Shown one piece after another: positions 25,553 through 38,569 of a stretch of DNA of 64,000 nt (the first letter of the stretch is position 1; the number at the start of each line of letters is the position of its first letter). The DNA is from Pseudisothecium myosuroides (Eukaryota; Streptophyta; Bryopsida; Hypnales; Lembophyllaceae), in assembly GCA_951799445.1 (NCBI GenBank), contig OX637297.1:1116001-1180000 (forward strand), in the 5' to 3' direction. A program made the position numbers and the translations under genes. The notes beneath the pieces are model-generated. The model was not told where the DNA came from, ran no database searches, and saw nothing but the letters and a program-made list of their open reading frames with translations.

Positions 25553-26951
25553 CTCCTCTTCCTGTACCGATCTCAACAAACATTGGAAGAAATTAATCAC
25601 ATATGCTAAGGAATAGAATAAAACAATTTGACTATGCATTTACCTCAATTGACTCTGAACTTATTATTATGCAGCAATGTCATCTATGTGGCACCTATAG
25701 AATTCAATAACTTCAAATTTTAAACCACCAAAAATCCCACGCAAGTACAGAATACAACATAAAGTACAAGAACATCCTAAAGACTGAATGTCAAAAAACG
25801 TAAAACGTAAACACAAAATAAAAAAATAAAAAAAAGAGGTATACAAAATGTGAAGATATACTTTAAACTAAAAGACACATGCCAAGCTAAAATTATTGCA
25901 TAGTAGCCTCCACTGAGGCCTGTAAATTAAGAATAGCGACAAAATTTTCCATTTTCGATTAGCTTCTTTAAGTTATCAGAGGCCAGCCAATATTCTACTC
26001 CATCTCAGCATAGACTGCCCAATGCTTCAGGTTCTATTACATTTGACAGACAGGCTTTTCAATACGCTCAAATTAATTATTCTATTTAAGAAGCAACCGG
26101 GAGGATAGCAAAAACAAACAACGATGGCACACGCAGTAGACATGGACGACGACATCGAGAAATCATAAGCTGGAATGATGTGTGTCTCGGGTTCTCTAAG
26201 AGTTTACGTTTTCCTTAGCGATTCCTTATGGAACGCACATATCACTGTTATAATTTTTTGTAAGAACACGTTGCTAGGTCACTTGTGCTGTCTTGTGCTT
26301 ATTATTCCTTTTCTTTGAATGAAATTCCGTTTCATTTGTTTTGAAAGTGGTATATGTATATATAAAAAAATTGAAATACTACTCATACTAAGGTCATAAA
26401 CACTGCACAATTTTCATTTAAAAATAATTTCATACACAAGTTTCTGGAATGACAACCTCATGTGAAACAACACCTCAATCATGCACCCTAGTGTTTCTGT
26501 TTCTCACTTTCTTAAATTGTGAAAGACAGAGAGAGAACACGGACAAATGCCTAGCCATTTACAAGAAAGGGCATGGACTCTCTCTGTTGCGCGTTGGTCC
26601 AAAATTTGCTTAGGACACAGCTGCTGACAGAAGGGATTTGCCAATTTCGTTCATTAATGTACCTTTGGTGACAAATTCACCCCACTTTTTCACTGTCTGA
26701 CTTCACTTTCTTGTGATTTAGGTATGTTTTACAATGCTTCACGTCATGCTATCCTTAAAAGGGTGATTTCTGAATTGAAGACCTAGTAAGGATGGACTAA
26801 GTGAGAGTACCTTCAACCCTACATCGGGCTCCCTAAAAGCCATGGACACATACATTAAAAAACCAACAGTCTTTCAACATGCGAACTTTAAGACCAACTA
26901 TAATTGAATAGGAAATGGTTGGAATTGAGGGATAAGAAACTTTCGACCTAC

Positions 26952-27435
26952 TTCGTCTGCTGATTGGGAATCCTGTGACTTGTCAGCGCACAACTTTGTC
27001 GATGAATTAGAGCATGCGCTACTTTGCACCGCTTCTTCCATTCCACTTGGTTTAGAGACCGAGTCCTTCTCTACCATTGCAATTACAAGCTCTGCATGCG
27101 ACTGAGGCGGCTGACTTTCAGATCTTTGTCCACTTGAACGCCTTCCGAGAGATGCTGCTTCTGTAACTGCTGATGTCACAGCTGTTTTCTTTGCCTCCCA
27201 GGTTTCACTGTCCTCTATGAGGCCTTCTCTAGGAGGAGCACTCCCATGCCCGCAACAACAAATACCTTGTACCTCTTCTTCAGTGTCTGCTAGAACCTCT
27301 CCTTCGGAATCGCTGGAGAGCAAGGTAATGTCCACCTTTGCGGCCCTCAAAGCTGGGTGTGGCGGTGCTCTTGTTTGAGTTGTCAGGGAGTACAACTTGG
27401 CATCTCGAAAGGCGTTGATATTCACTTCGGCAAAC
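26952..27435 (-). pseudogene. Candidate minus-strand exon, acidic/serine-rich
   Basis: About 160 open codons follow a TGCAG acceptor and end at a GTAGGT donor (26946-26951). The product has acidic and Ser-rich stretches (SSDSEGEVLADTEEEVQG, SLGRRSSGQRSESQPPQS) and a CCCGHG cluster. It lies upstream of the candidate start exon at 25552, so it either belongs to a separate gene or shows that the true start is further upstream. Confidence 0.35.
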
Positions 27436-30400
27436 CTGCATTTCTAGCAACTTCTGAGAGTCAACCTTGATATAGCAAAAGCAGCCAGCTAAAACTAATG
27501 AAATTAGTTTACTTTTCGTAGACTGCTGCACCTCTTATTGTACACATGCCACAACAGGTTGTCATCTAGAGAATTCAGGCTACATTGTTGAACATAGGAA
27601 AGCCGTCATTGCGCACGTCGGGAATTAACAAACGTCATCCATGGCCAATATTAGGGTTCCAACAAGGCACGCATCCCAAGAATATCCATTTGGCTGCTTC
27701 TGGAACAATACGATAGAAATCGTTGGGTGCTTCCAGCATGCGCAGTACTCACTACATAGAGGGACCTGCGAAAGTTCCTGCCATGTGAACCACAATGGTG
27801 GACAGCAAGACGTGCAAGTAATTTTTGACCCTCACTTCTCTAATTCTCTCGTATTCTATTTATGGTTCTCATTAAATTAAAGTCACCAGAAACTTAGGCA
27901 TTGCATCACTGTTTACAGAGCTAAAGAAACCGCTGTGGAAAATGGAGGACGACATGCGTCGACCAAAATCACGGCCTACTCCCACTGCGTTCTGAGTGCA
28001 GAGTTCAAGGTGCCTTGGATTTTGCTTTGACTTCCTCAAGTGAGGTACTTGTTATGGAAAAACAGGAACTTTGCTTTCGAAACTTACATACTGTTTGTGT
28101 GGTTCATGTCTTCTTGTGGTCGACGGTCGTAGTCGGAGGTTATTCTGAATTGTAACACCTCCATCCTTGTAGCAGTAAGCAAGCTAGCAAAATTTGTCTC
28201 TCAGTTCCTCAAAGTCTTTTTGTTCTCTTGTCGCATCTACACAAGGTTCTCAAACTCTGTAAACGTCTATGATGGCCATTCCAGGTACAAAGTGCACTGT
28301 ATATAGAGAAAGAAGTCGGTGCAAATATATGAATTTCAACTACGTTAATGGTGAAGGTCAGTGTTCCTCTAAAATGCCTTGTCAAATTCAATTACTCATG
28401 TCTCATGCAGTCCAGTCTACACCCAAGATATTATTGTGTCATAATTGCTCATGTCCGACTACCAATATTATATTTGCCAAGATGCAGTACTTATTAGTTT
28501 GAAGCAGACTCCTATGATTGCTTTGTCGCCTCAAAATTACTAGATGTAATCATGCAGGTTGAATATATTTCAGAAAAGGCCCCTTTCGCACTTGAATATG
28601 TAGTACTCATACACTGCTAGCAAACAAAATTTTGAATCCATTACTTTTGTTACGATTAAATGTTGAGAGAGGGTAATCTTCAAGTCCTCACATATTAATC
28701 ATTTCCAATTCTCATTCAAATGTGAAAATACACTTGCCAGTGCCAGAGACTTGTCACTTGCAATGTGACCTTTGCAAGTCATAAAATCTGCCGTGTTAGT
28801 ACCTTGTATCATTGAACAAGAGGACTGTAGGGGCGAAGTCCCGAACTACATCTTCGAAATTGAGTTTGGTGGTGCTCTTTTTAGTTGTTGATCAAGCATT
28901 AGAGTTGTTCATTGAAGACCTTGTTACTATGCTCATCAGAAATAAAGTCTGTCGTTGTTAGTTTTGAGGCGACCTGATGTCATGGTTTTTGTGGTTCCTC
29001 TGTCTGTTGCAAGTCTTTAACGTTGCCGAACATGATTATGGAGAATTCTTGTGTGGAGTTCGTCTTACAAAAACGTTCACTAAAATGTTTACAGTCCAAC
29101 GTGCGTCTAATTGTTACCTTCACTTACAAATTAGTTAAGGAACTTCTTCGCTTCAAGCACTGGTTGGATGCATCTTATTTTCATTGTCTTTGCTGTGGAT
29201 AGTGATTGGGAGTGGATTGCGGCGTGCTCTTACTCAAATCACTTAAAGATCTAAGGAAGCGGTCCTAGTAGAGTAAAACGACTTGAAATTGGAAAATCAG
29301 CTTGCAGAACGGTAAGTGGACTAATTTTTGTTTTTCAATCGTGTCACAAAGACCTGGCTAGCAATTGACGACCATTTTGTTCCTACTTCCTGCATTTTTG
29401 AATCCTGCCTTTGTTTATTAACAAGTTATGTCTTCGTTTGACGGACACTTCAATTACACAACGACGACATGATTTTCAGCAGCTTTTCCAGACAAACATT
29501 GTTTTTGCTTTCAATTTGAGCTTGGTTTAGAATAAAAATACTTTTACATGATGCACAGTCGCACAGGATTGAAGATGTTCCATTCGCTGGATTTTTCGTG
29601 AAGTGTATATGGCGAGGAGATACGCACTGAATTCAAGGTAAGACCATTTGTCTTTCACATCTTTTAATCCAATTGTATTATGTTAAGGCACTTGCAACAT
29701 TTGTGTGGAAGTTGTGATCTTCCTCGCTGCCTAGTATGAGTCATGTAACAGCATTCGAGAAAGCAGCATCTTCATACTTGAATCTGTGTATGAGGGTGGA
29801 CTAAGGATGATGTCATCTTCTTATACAAATCACAATGTCTCTGTGGATTTTTATTTCTCAAGAAGAGGTTGGCCACTTTATATTCCGTTCTGTATGAGTA
29901 TTACTGTAATTTTTTAGAATAGAAGTCGCGGTCAAGGGAACATTAAGTAGCCTTCCTTTGAACCATATCCTGTAGGCCTACTTTTAACCATATTGTCTAG
30001 TGACCCTGTACAACCGCCCATGGACGGAAGAGGCTTCATTTTGGGTACACTTGTAATAATCCCTTTGCCTGTGCGTCAGAAGTCTCTCCCAAGTTGAAAA
30101 AGAACAAAGGAGGAATGACGCCATTTTGGGGCATGTGTTGGTGCTCCGGGAATGCATTAAGGACCTTCTCATGCAATCTTCATAAAGATACGTGTAGTAG
30201 TTTCCATTAATTTGTTGTAGAATTCTGTATCGTAGTGGTTTTGAATTTTATCAGTGACAAGTAAGTATCTTCAAGGACAGCAACTTATAATTAGGATTAG
30301 CAAAAATTTATTTTGTACACAACATTTTCTATAGAATCGGTGGAGCGTGTACAATTCTAGCACTGTGGAATTTTATCGTTGCAAAAATGACCTCTTTTGT

Positions 30401-30983
30401 TCCTAGTCCTCAGATGGCATGGTTTCTTTGATGCCAATACCTTCTTATGCAACATGTGCTCAGAGCAAGAGATGTTTCTGTGCGCAGTGATTGTGTCTTT
30501 GCATTGTTTTTGAGACCTCTTTTGTGGATGTTATGCAGAGAATGGGTGGTCGCACCTGAAGAGGAGGTGCATTAAAAAGTTCATGTGAAAGCGTTCTTAA
30601 TTAAAGAGACAGTGCAGCCTAAGTGTAGCATTCCGTTGCATACACAATGTGGTCATTCTGTAGTGATGTGCTCCTGAAATCATACTGTTAAAACTTCGTA
30701 GTTCATGATTACTCCTTCGAGGGTTTAGGTTCTTTTCAAATGATTTGTTTATGATCCAACATAATTCCAAAGCTCCTCTGGAAAATCTTATGTAAAAGGC
30801 ATTTTATCTGTGATTAAGGAAGCCCAAAAATTGAACACATTCTAATCACCGGTCCAATTTCATTGTTTGTCTCAGGTTAGAGGCGGACTGGCTGGAACTG
30901 AAGTGCCTTGTCCCAACTTCGAGGGGTACAACAACATAATAATTAATTCGGCGTATAGCAAATTCCTTTAAGCAGTATTAAAG
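27436..30983. other. No gene supported
   Basis: About 3.5 kb without a frame, repeat or RNA gene that I can support. It separates the divergent minus-strand exons from the plus-strand CACTA transposase and may contain their promoters and the 5' part of the latter's transcript. Confidence 0.4.
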
Positions 30984-33559
30984 ATGCGACGCCGCAAAGA
31001 TGCAGCGTACCATATCAAGCGCTCTATAGCAAGTAGACTTGGTTTAACAGAATACCCTTGCGCATGCACACGTTGTAGAGGCGCTCACGTGAAGAATGTG
31101 GACGTCATTACTAGGCACCATCGCATACATCGTCGAGATCCTTACTTAATATATCCAGTAATGGTAAGTTCACTTCTTTGGAAAATAAATTATCAGCGGG
31201 TTTCTTCAGGTCTTAGAACGACGAAATAATTCTTATGTGGAGTAGCTTGTTATTGGAAATTGCACTTCCCTGACATCGTCATCCAGGCTTGATTGTTGGA
31301 ATTGTCAATCATGAAAGTATTCAGTGCTTCATCGTAGTAAGAAATACTAAGTATGTTGTCCTTTAATCGAAGGGAAATCGCAGCTCTTATAACAAAATTG
31401 CAGTGAAGGCAAACCTTTCTCACTGTACTTGGGCAAGTTTGAATTCAATGTGAATTGTTTGAGCAGACTGTGGATGGACAAAATGTGCGTGGACCTGCTG
31501 TACATCTAGAGCAGGAAGAGGAGAATTACCGGACCAGGTAAGAAGACAATCGAGAAGGTAAATTCACGTGGCCAAGGAGGACAATGATCAATGTCAAAAA
31601 TATGGCCAGGGACGCTTTCGGGAGGGTCGATGAAATTTTTGACAACGCCGTAAATGAGGGCAGCCCAGATTGTATGCAGAACAACGACAAAGAAGTTGGC
31701 AATGAGGGGGACAAAGTTAATTTGGAGTATTTGGTGCGCAAATCCACTAAAAGAGTCTTCAAAGGTAGTAGTCAAAACCGTCTTCAATGCGTGATTGTAT
31801 TATTTTCCATGTGCAGTTTGTACTCAGTCCCCAATACTTTCATGGATGCCTTGCTGACATGGATTGCTGGAGACCTTCTCCCTACCTCAAATTGCTTCCC
31901 GAGAACCTTGTACAAGGTAAAAAGTATGTTGATGAAGCTGGGACTAGAGCACAAACAAGTGCACAACTGTCTTGACGGCCATGTCCTGTATGAGGGTGTG
32001 AATAAGGATCTGACAGAGTGTCCGACATGCGGATCAGCTTGTTATATACCAGGTTCTAATGACATTCCCCAATGTGTAGCCCGTTATTTTGACGTGATCA
32101 AACATCTACTGAGGATGTTCAAATGCCCAGACATAGCAAAGTATGTGACTTGAAATGCTAGTCACAAGTTGCGGGGCCGTAAAATGAGGTCAATGGCTCA
32201 CAGCTTACAATGGAAACACATAGATCGCATGTATGCAGACTTTGCTTAAGTTCTTACTAATCTTTGTCTTGGACTAGTAGGCGATGGCATAGTTCCATTC
32301 AAAAATAATGCGCTGAAGCACTCAACCTTTGTACTCCTTATTACAATTTACAATCTTCCCCCTCGGCTGTTAATCAAGAAGTTTTTCATTTCCCTAGCTG
32401 TGCTCATTCCTGGACACACAGCAACTTCAGGGGGAAATATAGATAGTTTTCTAGCTCCCATAGTGCATGACCTGTTGGAGCTTTGGGAAGGGGTACCGGC
32501 GGTGAATATGTCAAAACCTCAAGGCGAAAGACAATTTACTCTTAGAGTAATCTTGATGTGGATTGTTAATGATTTCCCAGCCTACGGATTGCTGTCGAGG
32601 CAACAAGTACATGGTTACAAAGCATGTCCCCTTTGTGGCCCTAAAACATGTGCGGAGCATGCGAAATTTCTTCACAAAATGGTGTACTTGGGTGCTAGAA
32701 GATTCCTCAACGCCAATCACCCATTGAAATGCTCTGCCATGCAAACCTATGGGTCTTAGTACTGAAGTTAAGGGAGGACGTAGAGTTAATGAGAGGAAAA
32801 GGAACATGATTGGAATTTTTTCAAGTGAGAGGAATGAGGCTGTCATCTGTATAATGAGTAGGAGATATTTCAAGGTCTGTTGTTTTAGGGAACAATAGGG
32901 TGATGAGAATGAGCAGTGGGGTTTGTGTTCCTTGATTTGTTTTAGGATTTAGAGTTCTGACTTGAATTCTATTAAATGCGTGCAGGAGGTATGAAGCGTT
33001 TTATCAAGAGAGGACTGCAGCACGAGAAGATTTTTGTAATAGAAACCCATGCAGGACTGGACAGAGATGGGTTCCATACCCGACTGAATTGGACGAGGTA
33101 CCAGCATTTGCGTAGTGGATTGAAAGAGAGGTTGAAAACAAGAAAGAGAATGGAATTATAATACCCGACAATGTAGAAGACTCATCTACACCACCATCTC
33201 TAAGAGCACAGAGGTATAGAAGCATGTATGCGTACAGCTACCACTACCGAGTGCAGAGTGCAGAGGAGATTGTGAACAGAACGTGTGATTCAGGAGTTGC
33301 AGCAGTATTTCACAGGCCTTGTCGATCAAGAAGGCGAGATGAAAATCTAGTGAATGCATCACTTGAGTACATTGGCCAAATTCAGGAGATATTGGAGCTT
33401 GACTATGGACGGCACTGCACTGTGGTGCTACAATGCGATTGGGTGAAGGCTAACTACCGGGGTAGAAATGCCACCGTGAAAAAAGATGAATGGGGATTCA
33501 CCCTAGCAAGGGTTGTCTTCCCCAACACCGGGACATCGCGACAACTTGACGTCATATGA
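30984..33559 (+). pseudogene. tnp2: CACTA (En/Spm) tnp2-type transposase, decayed
   Basis: Exon 1 (30984-31163, donor GTAAGT) carries the transposase-associated N-terminal CPC-like domain (YPCACTRCRGAHVKNVDVIT). From 31467 to 32759 a single frame reads through the Transposase_21 core: CPTCGSACYIPGSNDIPQC, then the GDGIVPFKNNALKHS region, IYNLPPRLL, LIPGHTATSGGNIDSFLAP, and FPAYGLL..HGYKACPLCGP. A later exon, from an acceptor near 32986, ends with YIGQIQEILELDYGRH and QCDWVKANYRG. The family moves CACTA elements by cut-and-paste. Breaks seen are TAA 31539-31541, TGA 32151-32153, TAA 32247-32249 and a frameshift near 32730. The usual final segment is missing after 33559. No CACTA/TAGTG terminal repeats could be paired. 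Confidence 0.9.
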
Positions 33560-33692
33560 CGTCTAGTAGAGCCCCCGCGACGTCTAGTAGAGTCAACTTT
33601 ATCTTTGACTTTCCGAAAAGGTAAATACCCTTTTACCTACGCCACCTAGATGCCATGTGGCGCTCGTGTGGCAGAATTTGGGGAGCATGCGT

Positions 33693-34050
33693 GTAAGGCG
33701 ACTTCGAGTATAGCGTGACCGCGGATGTGGGCGACCTCGGATACAGGCGACTTCGGGTAAGGGGACCGCGGGTGGGCGACTGCGGATATGGCGACTGCGG
33801 ATTCGGCGACCGCGGGTAGAGGCGACCTCGCCTGGAGCGACCGCGGGTGGGCAGGGTTGACCCAAAGTCGCCCACGAGAATCCGTAGTGTCTCTAATGGA
33901 CCCGAGGTCGCCCAAATGGGACCCGCATTTGCCTACTGGGTACCCGAGGTCGCCCAAAATCTGTACCCGAAGTTGCCTACTGGGACCCGAGGTCACCGAG
34001 GTGGACACGGAGTCGCCCAGAATCTGTACCTGAAGTTGCCGTATGCGCGG
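33693..34050. repeat. GC-rich minisatellite with GGCGAC/GTCGCC units
   Basis: The first half repeats GGCGACNNCGGGTA-like units of about 18-21 bp. The second repeats CCCGAGGTCGCCCAAAATCT with TGTACCCGAAGTTGCC. The block is far richer in G+C than its surroundings and lies between the CACTA transposase and the RING gene. All long frames across it are repeat translations. Confidence 0.8.
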
Positions 34051-34270
34051 TCGCTGGAGTCGCACGCGCCTGTCCAAACCTAATTCACCCGTGCTCACCC
34101 CACCTATAAGTTCACTTGCCCATGCCATTTCTCACACCTTCATTCTCCTTTGAGGCTTTCGGTCTTGTATCCGTAATTGGGTGCATGCGTTACCCTCTCG
34201 TTGAATATTTACTTCTTCTTAGATTCATCCAACCCTTTGTTACCGCGAGTTCTCAATACCGACAAATCCA

Positions 34271-36766
34271 ATGGCCACCGGGGGAAACAACGGTGGATCA
34301 CTACCTATCCTGCACACTGCAGTTGTCATTTCTGGTGTAGCCAGGAAGGCTCTTTTAGATAAGGGGCGGAAGCGCAGGGGTACTATTCATCGCAAGCAAT
34401 GGCACGTGTTGAACAGCCCAGACCACCTCGCTTTTAAAGGCTGGGAAGAGGAGACCGAGCTGTGGACAATGCAAACCTGCGAAGATTACATTGAATGGTG
34501 TGACATCGGGAAGTTGTTTCCGGCATGGCGCCATCATTACAACCGGCGCACCAATAAGGCAAATCTGAAGTACTGTGAAAGTCCAACTTTTATTCAAAGG
34601 TGCGTGGAAGTGTGGCAAGTCCTCTACAAAACCCCTTTCGTAGAGAGGAACGAGGTTACTCTATGCATTGCCAGAGGAGCATATGCTGAGGTGGCATTGA
34701 AAAAGGAGGTTGACTGGAGCATGATAAAAGAAAGTCCATACGTCGGACATCCAGAAATTGGATTAATCCCAAGAGGGATTCTGAAATTTCTAGAAAGTGG
34801 ACTTGCACCTATTTGAAGTGATCCTCGAAACAAAGAGACTCTTGAAGTTCCCACTGACAAATCGGAGGAGGATGAAGATTCCGATGGCACACGAGTCCCA
34901 AGGACAACACGAGTCAGGGAGCAGCCTGTCATCCCCGTAGAAGTTCAGGTCCAAAATGTTGAGGCACCTTCATCATCATGAGAACGGAGAATGAAACATC
35001 CTCCGAAGGTGCTTCGCTCCACAAACCGAGTCAGATCTGCACTAGCCTCAGCGATGGTTTCAGGCCCACCGTTGGCAGAAGAGGATGCTGTCAATGTCTT
35101 CAACTTTGGACCAAATGAGGACTTACCCATGGATGGAAGTGTTCATACTACCATTTCCCAGCCTTGAGCGACTCCAGCTGACAACACTGTAGCCCTGTGT
35201 AAGGCCCTCAATCTCTTGAAGACCAAAGACTCCACGATTGCCTCACTTGAGTCGGATGTCAGGAAATTGCAATCACTTTGCGATCACAAAAGCGCTATCA
35301 TATCTCAGCAATCTAAAGAACTACAACGCCTTCGGGAGAAAGAGCGAGAAACGTTGACTTTGTCAGATATGGACGACCCCTTCATTGAGCATGATCCACA
35401 TCATCTGGACAAGGTTGTAGGGGACCTCACCGACGACGTCCTTCAACAGACTCCTCCTGCCAAGCGTACCAAGCGTTCTTCACTTCTTCCAATTGCGCAT
35501 CTTCCTACCATCACGGAAGACACTACCGCTGACACAAATGATCTCCGTGGGACCCAAGATTCACTTTCGTTTCCTGTTGTTCCACGCCCCGTACAGTCGG
35601 TGAAGAAATCGGGACTTGAAGAGGAAAACCGTACTCTTTGAGCGCATTTGGGAGAGTTGGCGGCCACATACTACCATTGGAAGGTCACCTACATTCTCTC
35701 CGTCGACAGATCACAACAAATTGCCCAAGAGTTGGATAAAGTTTTGAAGAACTTCATTGCAAGCGCTCCTAAACGGGAGAATGGACTCACATCTTGGGCA
35801 TTGCTTGATATCCTTTTACCCAGTGACATGCCCATGTTGGAGTTGCCTGGAAAGACTGTCATAGATTGGACACAAAATGGGTGGGACTACATGAATCATA
35901 AGTCTTCCCACCTTGACGAAGAGCAACAGAAGTTGCTGTGGCCGAAGCCTGCACATTTCGTCTTGGACCACACCAAATGCCCCATATGTCTAGACCCATT
36001 TGGCCCTGAAGGAAGTTGGGCACTTGGATCCTGCACACATGTATACCATCCTCAATGTCTCATCATGCAATGCTTGATTAGGCGACGTTGGGTCATATGT
36101 TCAGCGCCATTCCATAAACGGTTGTATGCCATGTTCAACTTGATGACTTACATGCCACCGTCTTGGGAACACAGCGGCAATACAACGGATGAAACGAAAT
36201 TTTGGGGCCAAGACTTGCTTTGGAGTTGGCGACAAGGCTTTCATGATAAAGAACCGAGAGATGTTAGCTCGCAATTGAACTGGGAAACAAACCCGACTGA
36301 AATTGCGGCCGTTGCACCCAGGCCGATGGGAAAGGGAGCACAATAATATGAAGGGAAGAGGGCGTTCTTCTTCCAATGTCTTGGTGGATATTTCGATAAG
36401 AGCTCCGCAACCTTCAAGTGGGGTCCTCATCCGGAGAAGCATCGTTGGAATTTTCAAGGCGAAAGGATGGCCAATCAGGATGAAAATGCCTCCATTCAAG
36501 AATTGAATGATATGCAATACATGGACTCTACATACGGGCCTTATTACCAAAGTCAAGCATTGGACTATCTATTGGAAAAACACTCTCCATAGATCCAAAA
36601 AACCCTCTTAGCTCTGAAGGATTCCAATGTCTTAGAATCCATTTTGAACGCAAATGGACCAGCTTCTCGCACTCGTGCAAAGCGCAAGCTGGGGGTTGGA
36701 GAGTCATCCAATTCTGAACGTGGCGAAGGAAGCGGTTCTCAGAACAACCCAAATGTTATCAGTTAG
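34271..36766 (+). pseudogene. 832-codon RING-finger gene with six nonsense codons
   Basis: One frame runs from an ATG with good context (CAATGGCC) to TAG at 36764-36766. It is interrupted by TGA at 34814, 34979, 35165 and 35639, TAA at 36344 and TAG at 36590, with no frameshift. Codons 1-180 form a unique helical domain with many Trp (FKGWEEETELWTMQTCEDY, GKLFPAWRHHYNRR). Codons 180-460 are disordered, with a short coiled coil near 315-360. The RING site near codons 570-625 reads CPICLDPFGPEG, CTHVYHPQC, RRRWVIC; the Trp replaces an expected zinc-ligand Cys, compare CVIC in the 14830-15469 exon. RING proteins are usually E3 ubiquitin ligases. The gene follows a CACTA transposase on the same strand and is probably a transposon accessory gene; no named family was identified. 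Confidence 0.85.
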
Positions 36767-37880
36767 ACATTTGTTGCAATCATTTACTTGAACATTACTT
36801 CTCGTTATTAGATGTAATGTAAGGCTTATACATATGGGCTCATAGTATATCCATGGTCGCCTAGTTGAGTAATATGTGTTGTTTTTTATTTGTTGCTTCA
36901 ATTCCAGTTCTACAGCTCCGTATTGTGCTTATGCACAGCAATTATATATTGCTTGGATTTTTTTAGTATATACTACTTCGCAATATTGTGAGTCAATTTT
37001 TTGCGCAAGGAATAAATGTTTGTTCTCATTTTGGGTTTTATTACTCCACTATTATATTGAAAGAAATATCCCCAAAAAATGTCTCCTCTTCTCACTTTGA
37101 AGTTGAATTTTTTTTAAAAGCTCTTACATCATGTTAACTAGCAATAAGGGTTTTTTTCCATTTCAGATTGTTATAAAAAATATACTCAACTATGATGAAC
37201 TTCTAACGCAAAAATATAGTTGTTAGTGGGCTATAAAAAGATGTTGAATCCACCAAAAATGCAGCCGCTCAAGGGAAAGAAATTGGTGCTCTTTTTCTTA
37301 TGAAGGAAAGATCCTACAAGGCTACAATATCTTAAATGAAAAAAAAGTTTAGGTTCCCTAAAAAAAAATTACTAATATAATATAGGAAAAAAATGGCTAC
37401 ACTGAACTTATTAAAATCATCCTTGTTCCTTACTTACCAAAAAAAATGGAATTTACTCGGTTTCAAGGTACCCCAGAATTTGGAATATGAATATAAAAGA
37501 ATAGTGGTGCAATTATTTTTACGAGGGAGAGTTTTGAAAACTTCTTAAATAGATTAAAAAATATTTATTATTTGCTTCAAAATATATTCAGATATACTAA
37601 TAAATAAAATCGATGCCCTTTACTTTATCCAAATAATTTTCATTTATAAATCACCGAAGCATAGAGTTCTACAAGTAGAAATCAAGAATTAAAAATACAA
37701 TGAAGGAAAAATATTGGACCTCTTCTTCTTTTACGCAAGTTTTTTTTTAAATATACATATACAAATTTGGATTCTTATTTTAAAAAACTTAAGATGTAAA
37801 GAAGAAATATAATAAGTGGTCTTCTTCCTTTGGAAAAAAGGTTCATCCGTAACTTATCAAAGAATGGAGGCTTTCCCATA
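36767..37880. repeat. AT-rich flank containing the 410-bp satellite unit
   Basis: No gene is visible. From about 37500 to 37880 the sequence matches the tandem units at 62.28-64.0 kb (shared GCATAGAGTTCTACAAGTAG, AGAAATCAAGAATT, TTTAAGATGTAAAGAAGAAA, AATGGAGG.TTTCCCAT). This is the left half of the array into which the giant element inserted. Confidence 0.75.
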
Positions 37881-37904
37881 ATGCCATATTTAACTACTTC
37901 TGGA
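37881..37904 (+). repeat. Left terminal inverted repeat of giant element
   Basis: A 24-bp exact inverted match to 62249-62272. It runs directly into a perfect hairpin at 37895-37924 (12-bp arms TACTTCTGGACT / AGTCCAGAAGTA, 6-base loop), so terminal and subterminal structures overlap. The right end has only a degenerate version of that hairpin. Confidence 0.85.
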
Positions 37905-37960
37905 CTTTCAATAGTCCAGAAGTAAAGAGGCGGTGAAATCCCCTGATGTTTTCCTATGGA

Positions 37961-38569
37961 TCTGGAGATCTCTTGAAATAGGAACGCTTTGCATGCATCC
38001 AATTCAGCACCCACAAGTATGTCGGGGAGTGCTTCATGTGCTTGGAAATGAAAGAAATTGTGTAGTTGTAACATAGCGGATCCGTGGTAGAGTTCACATG
38101 ATTGTATTGGGAGATCTGTGGACCGAGTTTCCGTAGTTTAGGCATCCAATTTATAGCACAACTGAAGTCTCAGAACCTATCGAGAGATCCCCCGATGACC
38201 ACCACTTGTTGCAAACATGGCTCCCATCCCATATTAATCCCTCAGTGAGCGCTGATCTTCACATAATTCTATCGGGAGATTCCCTGACGGGGGGGTAGAA
38301 TATGAGTCGGCTTCACTGACAATCTTGGTGTCGAAGTGGTACAATTTGATTCCTGTGCTAAAGTGCAAGTGATATCCGAGTTCATCAAGAATGATTCACA
38401 ATAAGGCACGAGGGGGCCGATTCTTTCAAAGATATATGGTATCCCGAGAGTTCAAAGGAAGTACACACAAGTGGATTTGAAATTCAAACATCAGTTGACA
38501 ATTACCAAATGAACAATTGCTCTTGGGAATAAGGAGTCCGGTTCTAGGATTCACCGGGAGATCCCTCGA
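37961..38569. repeat. 16-bp palindrome cluster, left end of element
   Basis: Degenerate copies of TCGTGGGATCCCACGA lie at 37961 (TCTGGAGATCTCTTGA), 38180 (TCGAGAGATCCCCCGA), 38272 (TCGGGAGATTCCCTGA) and 38554 (CCGGGAGATCCCTCGA). All keep the central GAT(C/T) and the outer TC..GA symmetry. No gene is visible between 37.9 and 39.2 kb. Confidence 0.7.
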
